A DNA stretch of 64,000 nucleotides from Vibrio tapetis subsp. tapetis (GTDB taxonomy: Bacteria > Pseudomonadota > Gammaproteobacteria > Enterobacterales > Vibrionaceae), in the NCBI RefSeq assembly GCF_900233005.1, contig NZ_LT960611.1, positions 1,674,001-1,738,000 of the forward strand. Reading direction: 5' to 3'. The notes below the pieces were generated by a model. The model had not been told where the DNA came from. It made no database searches and saw nothing but the letters and a program-made list of their open reading frames with translations. The position numbers and the translations under genes are program-made. Shown here piece by piece: positions 28,011-38,487 of this stretch (positions within the stretch are counted from its first letter, which is position 1; every line of letters starts with the position of its first letter).

Positions 28011-29042
28011 TTAGGAAAAAATAAGCGCGCCTTGAGTTTCTATTTTAACGTTAACATTCTGGCCGACACACAAAGCTTCGCAAGAACTAGCCAATAAACG
28101 AATACCATGAGCTTCAATGACATAACGACAATGATCGCCCATAAATTGTTGCTCTAATATTTCGATGCCGCTGTCCGACGACGCGCTAATATTGACATGT
28201 TGAGGCCGTAATAGCAGTTCGCAGTTTTGTTCTTCAACTAACGTATTTCCCGCGTCGCTCTCTAGCTCACCAAACACAGTAAGGAAACGTTTATTGCCCA
28301 GTGCTTTCGCAGGCAAGTAGCTACCTCCACCTAAGAAGTCTGCCACAAACTTGCTTGATGGCTGAAAGTACAGTTCAGCAGCAGTACCAAATTGTTCAAT
28401 GACACCGTTGTTCATTACCGCCATTTTATCTGAAAATGCAAAAGCTTCTTCTCGGCTATGAGTAACAAATATGGCGGTTACACCTTGTTGTTTAAAGATC
28501 TTACGGATCTCGCCAATCAAAGTATGACGCACTTGGGTATCGATGTTCGAAAATGGTTCATCGAGCAAGAGTAAATCTGGTTTATACGCAAGTGAACGTG
28601 CGATAGCGACACGTTGTTGCTGCCCGCCAGAAAGTTGATGAGGGTACCGCTCACCAAGTCCTGTAAGCTTAACCAAGTCTAGCATTTCATTTACTTTCTG
28701 ATTGCGCTCAGTATTGGCAAGTTGGCGCAAGCCAAATCCAACATTATCCGCGACCGTTAAATGAGGAAATAGCGCATAATCTTGAAAAATCATCCCGATA
28801 TTGCGCTTTTCCGGCGCAAGCCAACGCATTCCATCATCGAGAGTTAGACCACCCAAGGTCAATTTTCCTGAACTTAAAGGAAGCAAACCGGCAATGGCTT
28901 TCAATAGCGTGGTTTTACCACAACCACTAGCCCCTAATAAGCAGACGATCTCACCTTGCTCAACCTTCAAAGACAAGGATTCAAGCACTGTTAATTCTTG
29001 ATACTGGCAGGTAAGGTTTTGAACAGCCAAAGCAGTACTCAT
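28011..29042 (-). CDS. fbpC: Ferric iron ABC transporter ATPase FbpC
   Basis: A 343-residue ATPase. Walker A is GASGCGKTT (~37-45), signature LSGGQQQRVAIARSL, Walker B LLLLDEPFSNID and switch His FVTHSREEAF. The C-terminal ~110 residues form a TOBE-like regulatory domain, usual for the FbpC/PotA group. It energises Fe3+ import across the inner membrane. Its ATG overlaps the fbpB stop (TAATG), so the two are translationally coupled. It ends within the T-run of the convergent chitin-operon terminator. Confidence 0.93.
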   Translation of the reverse strand: MSTALAVQNLTCQYQELTVLESLSLKVEQGEIVCLLGASGCGKTTLLKAIAGLLPLSSGKLTLGGLTLDDGMRWLAPEKRNIGMIFQDYALFPHLTVADNVGFGLRQLANTERNQKVNEMLDLVKLTGLGERYPHQLSGGQQQRVAIARSLAYKPDLLLLDEPFSNIDTQVRHTLIGEIRKIFKQQGVTAIFVTHSREEAFAFSDKMAVMNNGVIEQFGTAAELYFQPSSKFVADFLGGGSYLPAKALGNKRFLTVFGELESDAGNTLVEEQNCELLLRPQHVNISASSDSGIEILEQQFMGDHCRYVIEAHGIRLLASSCEALCVGQNVNVKIETQGALIFS

Positions 29043-30667
29043 TAGTGGTCTCTCTCTAAAGAACGGTTTACAACAATAAGCGGAACAAGCCCCACTAGTA
29101 CCAATAAAACAGCAGGAAGCGCAGCTAATTCGAGATGCTCATCGGAAGCAAAATTGAATACATAGGTAGCAAGGGTTTCAAAATTAAACGGTCGAAGCAG
29201 TAACGCGGCATTAAGCTCTTTCATTGCTTCAATAAATACCAACAGCCCGGCGATTAAGGCACCTCGCCTAACAAGTGGCAAATGGACACGCTTTAACATT
29301 TGATTGGCGCTGCAACCCATCGTGCGTGTCGCCATATCCAAAGACGGTGATATTTTATTTAGGTTACTTTCAATACTGCCAATCGCCACGGCTGAGAAAC
29401 GAACAACCATAGCAAAGATAAGTGCGAACATAGAGCCTGAGAATATCAGCCCTGGCCTGCCCCACTCCATATACTTAGCGATATCGTTAACCATATGATC
29501 CATTGAGATAACAGGCGCCATTACGCCAATGGCTAACACCGTACCCGGTACAGCATAACCCATTGAAGACAAACGCATAGCCATCACGCTGCCTCTAGAT
29601 TGATTTAAACGCTGATTGAAGTTCACCACAAGTGCAATCGTCACGGCGATCACGGCTGCCGTGATCGACACATATAAACTATTGAGTGCGTATTGACGAA
29701 ACTCAGCGGTCCAACTTTGGTCAAAATACTTAAAGGCATAAATGCACAGCTGCATTAACGGGAAAATAAAGGCCACGGAAACAAGCCCCCAACACCACAG
29801 TAATGCGAGCCATTTTTTAGTACCCTTTAACGTGGTCCGGATGTCTTCATGACTACTGTATTGACTCTGAAACAGCTTCTGCTTTCTTCGGCTGTATCTT
29901 TCGCTTGAAAGGAAAACAATCACGACGATCAACATCAATGCCGATATCTTAGCTGCGGCGGTTAGGTTCGAATAACCGAGCCAAGTATCATAAACCGCAG
30001 TCGTTAGTGTATTCACAGCGAAATAGCTTACCGTACCAAAGTCACCAATCGTTTCCATTGCAACGAGAGACAAGCCGACTGCGATTGATGGCCTAGCTAA
30101 CGGTAAAGATATGCGTTTAAACGTCTCCCAAGGAGAGCACTTCAATAGGCGAGAAGATTGCAGCAAAGAAACATTTTGTTCCATAAACGCCGCTCGAGCT
30201 AACAGATAAACGTAAGGGTAAAGTACAAGAGACAGAACAAAAATAGCGCCAGGAAGGGTTCTTAAATCTGGAAACCAGTATTCGCCAGGCCCCCAGCCGG
30301 TAAAGTCTCGAAGCAGAACCTGAACAGGGCCTGCAAAGTCAAACCAGTCGGTAAAAATATACCCCACAATATAGCCAGGCATCGCCAATGGTAAAACCAA
30401 AGCCCATTGCAGTATTTTTTCACTCGGCAATTTACACATAGCCATAAGCCATGCACTGGGTACACCCATTAACAATGAGAGCAGCATGACACCCACAACT
30501 AACACTACCGTGTTGTAGGCATAGGTTGGCATGACCGTATTGAGTAAATGGTGGAACAGATCATCTGCGTCCCCCATCGATGTATAGAAGATCGCTAAGA
30601 TCGGCAAAACCAGCAGTAAAGCAAAGCTCCCACTGCTGGCTTTCCAAAGATTATGTTTTTCTTTCAT
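29042..30667 (-). CDS. fbpB: Ferric iron ABC transporter permease FbpB
   Basis: A 541-residue fused double permease with two tandem binding-protein-dependent transport domains, each about six TM helices, the normal SfuB/FbpB form. Two coupling loops are visible, SRLLKCSPWETFKRISLPLA (~175-195) and ATRTMGCSANQMLKRVHLPL (~450-470). It works with the periplasmic FbpA and the ATPase FbpC. A pair of hairpins separates it from fbpA. Confidence 0.93.
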   Translation of the reverse strand: MKEKHNLWKASSGSFALLLVLPILAIFYTSMGDADDLFHHLLNTVMPTYAYNTVVLVVGVMLLSLLMGVPSAWLMAMCKLPSEKILQWALVLPLAMPGYIVGYIFTDWFDFAGPVQVLLRDFTGWGPGEYWFPDLRTLPGAIFVLSLVLYPYVYLLARAAFMEQNVSLLQSSRLLKCSPWETFKRISLPLARPSIAVGLSLVAMETIGDFGTVSYFAVNTLTTAVYDTWLGYSNLTAAAKISALMLIVVIVFLSSERYSRRKQKLFQSQYSSHEDIRTTLKGTKKWLALLWCWGLVSVAFIFPLMQLCIYAFKYFDQSWTAEFRQYALNSLYVSITAAVIAVTIALVVNFNQRLNQSRGSVMAMRLSSMGYAVPGTVLAIGVMAPVISMDHMVNDIAKYMEWGRPGLIFSGSMFALIFAMVVRFSAVAIGSIESNLNKISPSLDMATRTMGCSANQMLKRVHLPLVRRGALIAGLLVFIEAMKELNAALLLRPFNFETLATYVFNFASDEHLELAALPAVLLVLVGLVPLIVVNRSLERDH

Positions 30668-30683
30668 TGCCTACAAACTACAA

Positions 30684-30710
30684 AGAACATGAACTTAATG
30701 TCCATGTTCT
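30684..30710 (-). promoter_or_regulatory. Intercistronic hairpin fbpA-fbpB (proximal to fbpB)
   Basis: AGAACATG / CATGTTCT, 8-bp perfect arms with an 11-base interior, 17 bp before the fbpB start. It is one of two hairpins in an 86-bp gap. Confidence 0.6.
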
Positions 30711-30718
30711 TAGAAAAC

Positions 30719-30745
30719 TAAGGGATATAAAGAGTATATCCCTTA
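30719..30745 (-). promoter_or_regulatory. Intercistronic hairpin fbpA-fbpB (proximal to fbpA)
   Basis: TAAGGGATATA and TATATCCCTTA are perfect 11-bp arms around a 5-base loop, starting 8 bp after the fbpA stop. With no strong U-run it probably acts as a partial attenuator or 3' stabiliser, giving more FbpA than FbpBC. Confidence 0.7.
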
Positions 30746-30753
30746 ATGGTTCA

Positions 30754-31767
30754 TTAAAGGTCAAATTTCACTTCATCAAGAAGTTTAATTGCAGCACTGT
30801 GATACTCGGCGATTTTATCTAGTGATAAATCATCGGCACGGAACTCACCCCATGAAGCAACAAGCTTAGATGGTGCTACGCCCGCTTTAACTGGGCTTTC
30901 GAAGTTCACTTCAGCGTACATGCTTTGTGCTGTTGACTCAGTTAGGAACTCCATTAGTTTCTGAGCGTTGTCTTTGTTTGGCGAGTACTTAGCCATTGCC
31001 ATGCCGCTGATGTTTACATGAGTACCTTCCGCATTTTGGTTCGGGAAGTTAATGTATACCGCATCAGCCCAAGCTTTTTGCTCTTTATCGTTAACCATTT
31101 TACCAAGGTAGTAGCTGTTACCTAAAGAAACATCACATAGACCTTCTTTGATAGCCTTAACTTGGCCACGGTCGTTACCTTGAGGCTTACGTGCTAGGTT
31201 AGCTTTAACGCCTTCTAGCCATGCTTTTGTTTCCGCTTCACCTTTATGAGCGATCATCGCAGAAACTAGAGATACGTTGTATGGGTGCTTACCACTACGA
31301 GTACAGATTTTACCTTTGAACTCAGGAGTTGCTAGATCAGCGTAAGTGAAATCGTCGCCCAACTTACCAACACGATCACGTGATGAGTAAACGGCACGAG
31401 CACGAGTCGTAATACCAAACCACTGATTGTCTACGTCTTGGTACTGAGCAGGAATGTTCGCTTCGATGATTTTGCTGTTTACAGGTTGAACTAAGTCTTT
31501 ATTTGAAAGTTCTGCAAGACGGCTGATATCAACAGTTAAGATAACATCCGCAGGGCTGTACTCCCCTTCTTGAGCTAACTTCTCTGCCAGACCTTTTTTC
31601 GCGAATTTCACGTTTACTTTGATGCCAGTTTCTTTTGTAAACTCGTTGAACATAGGCTCAACAAGGAAAGGCTGACGGTAAGAGTAAACATTGACTTCAT
31701 CTGCAGCCATAGCTTGAGGAGCAAGAACACCACATGCCACAGCGGCTAAGGTTAGCATTTTTTTCAT
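30754..31767 (-). CDS. fbpA: Periplasmic ferric iron-binding protein FbpA
   Basis: A 337-residue periplasmic Fe3+-binding protein (transferrin-like fold) with signal peptide 1-21 (MKKMLTLAAVACGVLAPQAMA). The adjacent tyrosines expected to coordinate iron are in SLGNSYYLGKMVND. It delivers Fe3+ to FbpBC. AAGGATTGAACTA precedes the ATG. A consensus-like promoter and a Fur-like palindrome lie directly upstream, so iron repression is expected. A group II intron ends 100 bp upstream but leaves these sites intact. Confidence 0.94.
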   Translation of the reverse strand: MKKMLTLAAVACGVLAPQAMAADEVNVYSYRQPFLVEPMFNEFTKETGIKVNVKFAKKGLAEKLAQEGEYSPADVILTVDISRLAELSNKDLVQPVNSKIIEANIPAQYQDVDNQWFGITTRARAVYSSRDRVGKLGDDFTYADLATPEFKGKICTRSGKHPYNVSLVSAMIAHKGEAETKAWLEGVKANLARKPQGNDRGQVKAIKEGLCDVSLGNSYYLGKMVNDKEQKAWADAVYINFPNQNAEGTHVNISGMAMAKYSPNKDNAQKLMEFLTESTAQSMYAEVNFESPVKAGVAPSKLVASWGEFRADDLSLDKIAEYHSAAIKLLDEVKFDL

Positions 31768-31792
31768 TAGTTCAATCCTTTATAAAAATGGT

Positions 31793-31811
31793 AATGATAA
31801 GGCTTATCATT
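31793..31811. promoter_or_regulatory. Fur box (perfect 9-1-9 palindrome)
   Basis: AATGATAAG-G-CTTATCATT is an exact 19-bp palindrome with the GATAAT-type arms of Fur sites. It lies 6 bp downstream of the -10 hexamer, where Fur bound with iron would block transcription of fbpABC. Confidence 0.8.
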
Positions 31812-31817
31812 TACCTA

Positions 31818-31845
31818 ATTATATTGAATTTTAGTTACCATGCAA
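31818..31845 (-). promoter_or_regulatory. fbpA promoter
   Basis: On the minus strand TTGCAT (31845-31840), a 16-bp spacer and a perfect TATAAT (31823-31818) precede the Fur palindrome. The intron boundary is 22 bp upstream of the -35. Confidence 0.65.
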
Positions 31846-31866
31846 TAATTCATTGACTCAAAAAAC

Positions 31867-33959
31867 ATCGAGTAGGGTGAGGCGTCTCCGCCTCATCCCT
31901 CTCACAGAACCGTACGTACGGACCTCGTATACGGCTCATGCACATTTCCATTCAGCATAATGGCTGAACACATATCCTGTCCTAACGTGTTCAAGATTCA
32001 CTAATCCAAGGTCGTTAAACCATTGATTTGGCATCGAGTAACTGGCTAATGGACTCGCAGCATTTCTCCAACTATCCATACAGATATACCTGAATGACCC
32101 TTCGTAACCTAGCTGTCTTAGCCTGCGGTGGAGTCGGGTCGGTTTTTTCCATAATCGTAATTGGACGCTGCGAAGTCTTCGCCTTAACCACGCGGCCAGT
32201 TTCTTAAACTCCCTGTTGGCATTCGCTATTCGAAAGTACTGGCTGAACCCTCTCAGAAGTGGATTCAGTTGTTTAATGACTTCTAACAATGGCTTACCGC
32301 CATTGCGTCTTGTCACTCGCTTCAACTTTCCTTTGAACGTCGACATTTTCTTTGGCTGAATACGGCTATAATGGCTACCGATTTCTATTCCAAGGAATTT
32401 CACACCTTCGCCGCTGTGCGCTATGTGTGATTTGGTTTCGTTCACCGTTAACTTGAGCTGTTTTTCCAGGACCTTCGTTGCCTGTACTTGCGCATTTTCT
32501 GCACCTTTACGGCTGCGACAGAAGATCAGTATGTCGTCGGCATAACGGACTATTCGATGTCCTCGCTTTCGCATCTCTTGATCAAACGCATCCAGATAGA
32601 TGTTCGCTATCAGTGGGCTTATTACTCCACCTTGCGGACTACCTATCTCGGTATGCTGCCACTCTCCATCAACCATTACGCCACTTTTCAGGAACTGTTT
32701 GATGAGCTCCAGTACGCTACTGTCTGTGACTCGTTTCTTAATGCTTTTTAGAATAAGCTCGTGGTCGAGCTTATCGAAGCACTTCGATAAGTCCATATCT
32801 ACGACGTGTTGCATTCCGTATCGACGGATGAACATCGTCGCTTTGTTTATAGCATCGTGACAACTTCGATTCGGTCTATACCCAAAGCTGGATGGGTGAA
32901 ACTGCTCTTCGAAGATTGGGGTTAATAGATCATTTAGAGCTTGTTGGACAACTCTATCCCGTACTGTTGGGATCCCAAGTAATCGCACCCCACCATCATC
33001 TTTCGGTATTTCTACCCGTCTGACGGGTTGAGGGGTGTATCGCTTGGTTTTGAGTTCCAGAAGAAGTTGATCTAGGTTATCACTCAGATTTTGGGCGTAG
33101 TCGCTTAGGCTCTGCCTATCTATTCCGGCCGCGCCTTTCGCTTTCCACACTTTTTTAAATCCTTTATAGAGTCGCTCTTTGTGGAGCAAGTGACCATATA
33201 AACTGTAGTAAACTCTCAACTTTTTCCTTTAGATTGTGTGCCGTGTGGGGACAAATGCTCTCTCACAGTGTTGGTGTATTTCACTCCACTCTCTAGCCTT
33301 CTAGCTCAATGGCAATTTACTAGAGTGAGTCAGAGTTACTCCCTTGTACGGTTTCTCGCTTCAGTGCTTTGCTTTCACAAAGACCGAGACGGAATACCTC
33401 GATAGCTAATCAACTTGTATACCACTGAAAAAAAAAAACATCTGCTCATCACAGACTTAAAATGTACTTCATCCCTTCGCAACACCAGATTGCTTTTGGC
33501 AAAATGTTGTCCCATCAGACGTGTTACTGATGGTCAGCTCAGTTTTATCCTCCACACCATTACTGGGCTTCACCGGCCGAGCTTTACTCACTACTACGGA
33601 TTCATCTGCCACCTCGCACCAACATAGATCTTGGCTCTCGCCTTGAGTTTATGCTTCCGACGTTTGCTCGGATGTGGTGTCAGGCTTCCCCAGTTACTGC
33701 ACTGGCTCCCTGTTAACAATGCCACCCTCAAGCACAATCTAGGTCTGATTGAGTATCGGGCTTCACGCTATTTTGCACGCTTACCCACCTAAATTGCCGA
33801 ATCAGGTTCACTTTCGTTGTGTACTGTTAACTTCCTATCGCTTCCTTCAAACCCTGCCGTTGGCCAGCAACGCCCTTGCGATTCGGATTATCTTCCCCTC
33901 AATCAGGGTGATTTAGGCTTCTTTCAGCCTAATGGGTTTGCCAGCTTCGCTGGGCAAAC
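31867..33959 (-). mobile_element. Group II intron, copy 1 (whole element)
   Basis: A 2.09-kb retroelement on the minus strand. The 3' end shows a domain V-like hairpin starting GAGCCGTATACG and ending CGTACGGTTC (31933 down to ~31903), a domain VI hairpin (GATGAGGCG...CGCCTC) and the terminal ...CCCTACTCGAT. The 740 bp ahead of the maturase frame are structured non-coding intron RNA. Ends were set by where this copy and copy 2 stop matching. The first bases read GTTTG rather than the usual GTGYG, so the 5' boundary is accurate only to a few bases. It follows the mukB hairpin and T-run directly. It differs from copy 2 mainly in an A-run of 11 instead of 8. Confidence 0.88.
31936..33219 (-). 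CDS. Group II intron reverse transcriptase/maturase, copy 1
   Basis: A 427-residue LtrA-type intron-encoded protein. Reverse transcriptase blocks include RPNRSCHDAI, DMDLSKCFDKLDHE, the GSPQGGVISPLIANIYLD block (193-210) and the active site YADD (226-229). The C-terminal ~130 residues form the maturase (X/GIIM) domain (LRRRLRSVQLRLWKKPTRLH). There is no C-terminal HNH endonuclease, as in classes that do not cleave the second strand. The start is a TTG with AAAGGA upstream. The protein is identical to copy 2. It promotes splicing and reverse-transcribes the intron into new sites. Confidence 0.95.
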   Translation of the reverse strand: MRVYYSLYGHLLHKERLYKGFKKVWKAKGAAGIDRQSLSDYAQNLSDNLDQLLLELKTKRYTPQPVRRVEIPKDDGGVRLLGIPTVRDRVVQQALNDLLTPIFEEQFHPSSFGYRPNRSCHDAINKATMFIRRYGMQHVVDMDLSKCFDKLDHELILKSIKKRVTDSSVLELIKQFLKSGVMVDGEWQHTEIGSPQGGVISPLIANIYLDAFDQEMRKRGHRIVRYADDILIFCRSRKGAENAQVQATKVLEKQLKLTVNETKSHIAHSGEGVKFLGIEIGSHYSRIQPKKMSTFKGKLKRVTRRNGGKPLLEVIKQLNPLLRGFSQYFRIANANREFKKLAAWLRRRLRSVQLRLWKKPTRLHRRLRQLGYEGSFRYICMDSWRNAASPLASYSMPNQWFNDLGLVNLEHVRTGYVFSHYAEWKCA

Positions 33960-33960
33960 A

Positions 33961-33993
33961 AAAAAGCGCCTCTAAAAATAGAGACGCTTTGGT
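33961..33993 (-). terminator. mukB terminator (intron insertion target)
   Basis: On the minus strand AAGCGTCTCTA / TAGAGGCGCTT (one G-U pair) is followed by TTTTTT, at which point the intron begins. It lies about 30 bp after the mukB stop. Confidence 0.85.
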
Positions 33994-34020
33994 TAGTGGT
34001 TATATATTACGTTAGTCGAA

Positions 34021-37000
34021 TTACGCTAAATCCGCTTCTTCTATCAGCTGTTGCACTTCTGATTTTGGCTTGGCTTTGTTGCCGAAGCCTCGCAAGCCAA
34101 CCACATGAACGTGCTCATGATCCTTGAATATCTTACGAACCAGTTTATAGGTTGTACCTTGCTCTGGGCTAATATTCTCAGGAGCAGCAATAAGTAGCTG
34201 CATGTCCAAACGATCACAAAGCTCAAACAAAGTATTGATTGACTTGGTATCCAGACGAGCGGCTTCATCTAAGAACAACAGACGACATGGTACGATGTCT
34301 TTGCTTCTTAAACGTCGTGACTCTTCTTCCCAGCTTTGAATCACCATCAACAAAATAGATTGACCAGTACCAATCGCTTCACCTGTTGATAAGGCACCAG
34401 ACTCTGCTTGTAACCAACCGTCCGTTCCACGATTAACTTCAACGCTTAATTCTAGGTAATTACGGTAATCCAGTAGCTCTTCACCCAAAACTTGTGGTGA
34501 ACGCTGACCCATATCAATATGAGGATTCACACGTTGGAACAGCTTGGCCATCGCTTCTGAGAAGGTGTAGCGCGGGTTTTCGAACAAGTCTTGATGTTGC
34601 TCTTTTTGACCCGCTAAACCGTTTAACAAGACTTCATGGCTTTCACGGATATTTACGTTTAAGCGAACGCCCTTCACCTGACCAAAGTTAATGTTCGACA
34701 AGCCTTGGTTAAGCATGCGAATGCGGTTCTGTTCACGTTGAATGGTTTTCTTAATGATGGCCGCTGCCGACTCAGAGCTGATCGCCAAACGATTTTCACG
34801 TTGGGTTAACTCTTCGGTTAGTCGAGCAAGCTCAACTTCCATTTCTTCAATTGCTTCCACAGGATCATCGGTGTGAATGATGTCTTGACGAATGCGAGCA
34901 CGAAGGTGTTGATAAACCGCAATGTAGAACAATACCTTACGTTCAGGGCGAGCGTTATCTTCCGATGCTCTTAATGAGTCTCGTAAGTCTTCGTTATCTG
35001 ACACGGCAAGACGCAACGCACCTAACGATTTATCCGACATTGAACGAAGGTCGTCTGCCGACATATAAGCCAGCTCACGACGATGCAAGCGACGCTCCAC
35101 GTCATTTTCACGAGCAAGACGAAGTACAGAGCACCAACCGGCTTTAGCTGCAACGACGTAAGTTCTCAGCTCAACGTACTCTTTTTGAACTTTCTTCAAA
35201 CGTTTCGCCAACGCTTTCATTTCTAGCTCTGTTGACGTAATCGTGCGTTCAAATTCACTCTTACGTGTGCGGGAACTGTGTAAGCGTTCTTGCAGTTCGT
35301 TACGACGACCGACTGCTCGCTCTTCTGAACCGGCATCGGCATTCACACCATACTCTTGCAGTTCCAATCGGAACTCTTGCATGGTTTCCGCTTTTGCTTG
35401 ATGAGAGCTTTTTAATGATGCCAACACTTGGTTGTATTGGTTCATTTGCAATTGAGCTTGCTTGTAACCGTCACGGCCTCGTGTTCGAGCGCGCTCGGCT
35501 TCGACTAATTTGGCTTTCAGTTGATCACTCAGTTCGCTGCTCTTGTTAAGCAAGTCAACCGAATCTGAATACGCAAAATGGTGACGACGTTCGACCAAAT
35601 CTGCCAGTGCAAATATAGTCGTTTTAAGTGACTGAAGTGCGTTGTCTGCAATGTCGTAACTGGCTTTTAATGCATCAAATTGTTCTGGGTCCGCTTCCAA
35701 TGCATTAGCAATTTTCTCTAGCTGCTGTACGGCTTTACCATGAGACGAAACAAATGTTTTTGCTTCACCGAGCTGTGCAAGTTTACTTTCTACTTCTTCA
35801 AAGCGATCACTAAGGGTCTGATCTTCCATCAAGCCCATTAGTGGTGCTAACGAATCAAGTGATTTAAGTGCGTGTTTACTTGCCGTTAATAAAGCACGTT
35901 GAGTCTGTTCTTTATTGGTAAGTTCCGACAAAGTACGAGCAACTTGCGTTCGTTTATCTCGCGCTGTTTCCAACGCTTGCTCTGGGTCTGCTTCAAACGC
36001 CACCGCGATATGTTTAGCGACAAAGTTGTTATAGCTTTGGAACAGTCGCGAAAGCTTCTGCGAATCAAACGCTGCTTTTGCATATTGCTCTTGCACGTCT
36101 TCACGCTCACCACGTAGCAACTCTAAGCGTTGTTCACGAGCTGCACGGCCAAACAGTGGGATCTCAGGTAAGCGGGAGTAACGTAGTTGACGGTCGTTTA
36201 GCTGAACACACACCGCACCGTTAAGTTCGTCGGCATTGAAAGAGCTGTCGTCAAAGGCATCAATGTCTCCTTCGATAATGTACAAATCTTCTGGGCAGTC
36301 ATCTAACTCAATGAGCTTTTCTTTAATACCTTCAAGATCAGACACAACAATTGCGTGACGAGCGGGCCCATACATAGCGCTGAAATACGGCGCATCTTCG
36401 ATCGTGATGTCATCATAAATTTCTGAAAGTAATACGCCACCAACGGTATCTTCCAAGCCTTTAAGACGAGGATCGTTTGAACCGCCAGGTGATGCTAAGC
36501 GTTCGATGTCTTGATCCAGTTGGTTACGTCGCTCAGCGAATTTGTCTTTGGCTAGCGATTGTGTTTTCTCTGACTCAAGTACTTGCTGCATTTGCGACAT
36601 GACAGCATGGCTATCGTAAAGATCAGCGTCTGACTGTTCTTTCAGTTTTTCTAGCGCGTCATTTGCGGCAATCCAAGCTGGAGCGATGGCTTCTAGCTTA
36701 TTAATTTCCGCATTGGCGTCTTGCTCCGCTCGGCGTAATTCACTGCGCGACTCTCGAAGTGACTCTTGTTCATGCTCCATTGACTCTACACGAGCTGAAT
36801 GGCGCTCACGCTCTTCTTCCAACGCCAGTTCGTCTTCAAGTTGTACTTGATGCTGTTTCTGATACTCGGTAACAGATTGAGCTACTTGACGTTGCTGATG
36901 AAGACTGCGCTCAAGATCTCGATATTGAGCTTGCCACTGCTGCTCGTTTTGCAACAATTGCTGTGCGTTTTGATGTTGGCGTATTGCTGATTTTGCGTGA

Positions 37001-38487
37001 TGAGAAGCTTGTGCACGATCCACGTCACCGGCAATGCTTTTCACCAAGGTATAAGCGCGTTCAAACTGCTCTACTGCCGCTGAAGACATATCAAGCTTGT
37101 GTTTTACCGCTAACAGTTCAGATGTTTTGTCTGCTTCGGATTGCTGCAGTTCACCAAGAAGCGCTTTCGCGTTGTCTGGGGTTAAATCGTCAAACTTAGC
37201 GAGGGTCTTGGCTTTTTCCAGTGCCGTTACCGCTTGCTGGTATTGCAATGCGCGAGTTTGCTGCACATCCAGAGCTTGTTGGTAGTCAGCCAATTGAGAT
37301 TTCAGGCTGTCTACTTCTTCTTCCGATATCTGTGCTTGCTCTTCCGCCATCATCACGCGTTCTTGCGCTTCTTCAACCACCATCATCTGTTCTTCAAGAC
37401 GCTCGCTGAGTTCTTCAAGATCTTCTTTATAACGGGCGATTTTTTCTTGCTGACGCAGGGCGTTTTGAACCAGTTGCAAATGATCCGATGCTGCTTGGAA
37501 ATCTTGCTCTAGGCCAGTTTCTTGCTCCACCAGCATTTCAAGTTCTTCTTGAACGCGGTTCAGTAGGCTATTTTGTTCTAGCAGCTTTTCGCGAGAACCA
37601 AACAGTTCACCACGAAAACGCATGGTTTGATCAAGCTTATTACGGCGCTCGTTGGCATGACGCATGTAATCCGCGGCTACATAGTTGGTAGACTCGGTAA
37701 TTAAGTGCTTAAAGAGATCACGATCCGATTGAGTGGTTTTAATTGCTTCCAAGGTCATGCGGTTTTCACGCAGAGCCGATTCCATGTCTTGGAACGCTTT
37801 TTTCACACCACCATTTTGCGGTAATAAGTAATCTCGAAGTGAGCGTGTGATTGCACTAGAGATACCACCGTACAAAGACGCTTCAATCAAACGATAGAAT
37901 TTTGAACGATCACTGGTGTTACGAAGCTTCTTCGGTAATACGCCAAATTCAAACATTTGAGAATGGTATTCAACCACTGATGAAAATGCTTTGAAAGACA
38001 CACCTTCGTATTGGGCAACCGCTTCTTTTACTTCATTGATCTGACGAACACGCGCATGTTTATCTGACACACTTTCTATCAGGATGTCCGTCGGCTTAAC
38101 GTCGCTCGGCAAGCCTTGAATAACAAACGGCTTAATGTCGACTTTTTTATCACGACCCGCTACCTGCTGTAGCTTTACGCCGAACAATAGGCGTTGGTTA
38201 CGTGAGTTAACGACATCCAACGCTGCATAACAGGCGCCAGGTTGCAGTTTACCGTAAAGCCCTTTATCACGGGATGCTTGAGAGCTACCCGCTTCGGTTG
38301 TATTTCTAAAGTGCAGTAAGCTCTGATCAGGGATCAGCGCCGTAATAAACGCTGCCATCGTGGTCGATTTACCTGCACCGTTACCACCGGAAAGCGTAGT
38401 AACCAAGCCATCGATATCAAAAGTACGAGCAAAGAAACCGTTCCAGTTGATCATGCTTAGTGATTGATACTTGCCTCTTTCAATCAT
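34021..38487 (-). CDS. mukB: Chromosome partition protein MukB
   Basis: A 1488-residue SMC-like condensin ATPase (E. coli 1486). The Walker A is GGNGAGKS (34-41) in the N-terminal head. Two long coiled coils (~290-660 and ~780-1200), rich in Glu, Gln and Arg, flank a globular hinge containing [20 protein letters not shown]. The C-terminal head has the signature [17 protein letters not shown] and Walker [14 protein letters not shown]. With MukE and MukF it organises and segregates the chromosome. Last gene of cmoM-mukF-mukE-mukB, it overlaps mukE by 4 bp and is followed by a terminator and then group II intron copy 1. Confidence 0.97.
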   Translation of the reverse strand: MIERGKYQSLSMINWNGFFARTFDIDGLVTTLSGGNGAGKSTTMAAFITALIPDQSLLHFRNTTEAGSSQASRDKGLYGKLQPGACYAALDVVNSRNQRLLFGVKLQQVAGRDKKVDIKPFVIQGLPSDVKPTDILIESVSDKHARVRQINEVKEAVAQYEGVSFKAFSSVVEYHSQMFEFGVLPKKLRNTSDRSKFYRLIEASLYGGISSAITRSLRDYLLPQNGGVKKAFQDMESALRENRMTLEAIKTTQSDRDLFKHLITESTNYVAADYMRHANERRNKLDQTMRFRGELFGSREKLLEQNSLLNRVQEELEMLVEQETGLEQDFQAASDHLQLVQNALRQQEKIARYKEDLEELSERLEEQMMVVEEAQERVMMAEEQAQISEEEVDSLKSQLADYQQALDVQQTRALQYQQAVTALEKAKTLAKFDDLTPDNAKALLGELQQSEADKTSELLAVKHKLDMSSAAVEQFERAYTLVKSIAGDVDRAQASHHAKSAIRQHQNAQQLLQNEQQWQAQYRDLERSLHQQRQVAQSVTEYQKQHQVQLEDELALEEERERHSARVESMEHEQESLRESRSELRRAEQDANAEINKLEAIAPAWIAANDALEKLKEQSDADLYDSHAVMSQMQQVLESEKTQSLAKDKFAERRNQLDQDIERLASPGGSNDPRLKGLEDTVGGVLLSEIYDDITIEDAPYFSAMYGPARHAIVVSDLEGIKEKLIELDDCPEDLYIIEGDIDAFDDSSFNADELNGAVCVQLNDRQLRYSRLPEIPLFGRAAREQRLELLRGEREDVQEQYAKAAFDSQKLSRLFQSYNNFVAKHIAVAFEADPEQALETARDKRTQVARTLSELTNKEQTQRALLTASKHALKSLDSLAPLMGLMEDQTLSDRFEEVESKLAQLGEAKTFVSSHGKAVQQLEKIANALEADPEQFDALKASYDIADNALQSLKTTIFALADLVERRHHFAYSDSVDLLNKSSELSDQLKAKLVEAERARTRGRDGYKQAQLQMNQYNQVLASLKSSHQAKAETMQEFRLELQEYGVNADAGSEERAVGRRNELQERLHSSRTRKSEFERTITSTELEMKALAKRLKKVQKEYVELRTYVVAAKAGWCSVLRLARENDVERRLHRRELAYMSADDLRSMSDKSLGALRLAVSDNEDLRDSLRASEDNARPERKVLFYIAVYQHLRARIRQDIIHTDDPVEAIEEMEVELARLTEELTQRENRLAISSESAAAIIKKTIQREQNRIRMLNQGLSNINFGQVKGVRLNVNIRESHEVLLNGLAGQKEQHQDLFENPRYTFSEAMAKLFQRVNPHIDMGQRSPQVLGEELLDYRNYLELSVEVNRGTDGWLQAESGALSTGEAIGTGQSILLMVIQSWEEESRRLRSKDIVPCRLLFLDEAARLDTKSINTLFELCDRLDMQLLIAAPENISPEQGTTYKLVRKIFKDHEHVHVVGLRGFGNKAKPKSEVQQLIEEADLA

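Noticed and set aside
27915..28097. 60-codon plus-strand frame after the mutase gene
   Set aside because: It runs through the operon terminator and into antisense fbpC.
32478..32860. Three overlapping plus-strand frames inside the intron, repeated at 44229-44611
   Set aside because: Antisense to the maturase and identical between copies only because the introns are.
33415..33627. 70-codon plus-strand frame in the intron RNA region (also at 45166-45375)
   Set aside because: It lies in structured non-coding intron RNA, has low-complexity start and differs in length between copies through the A-run.
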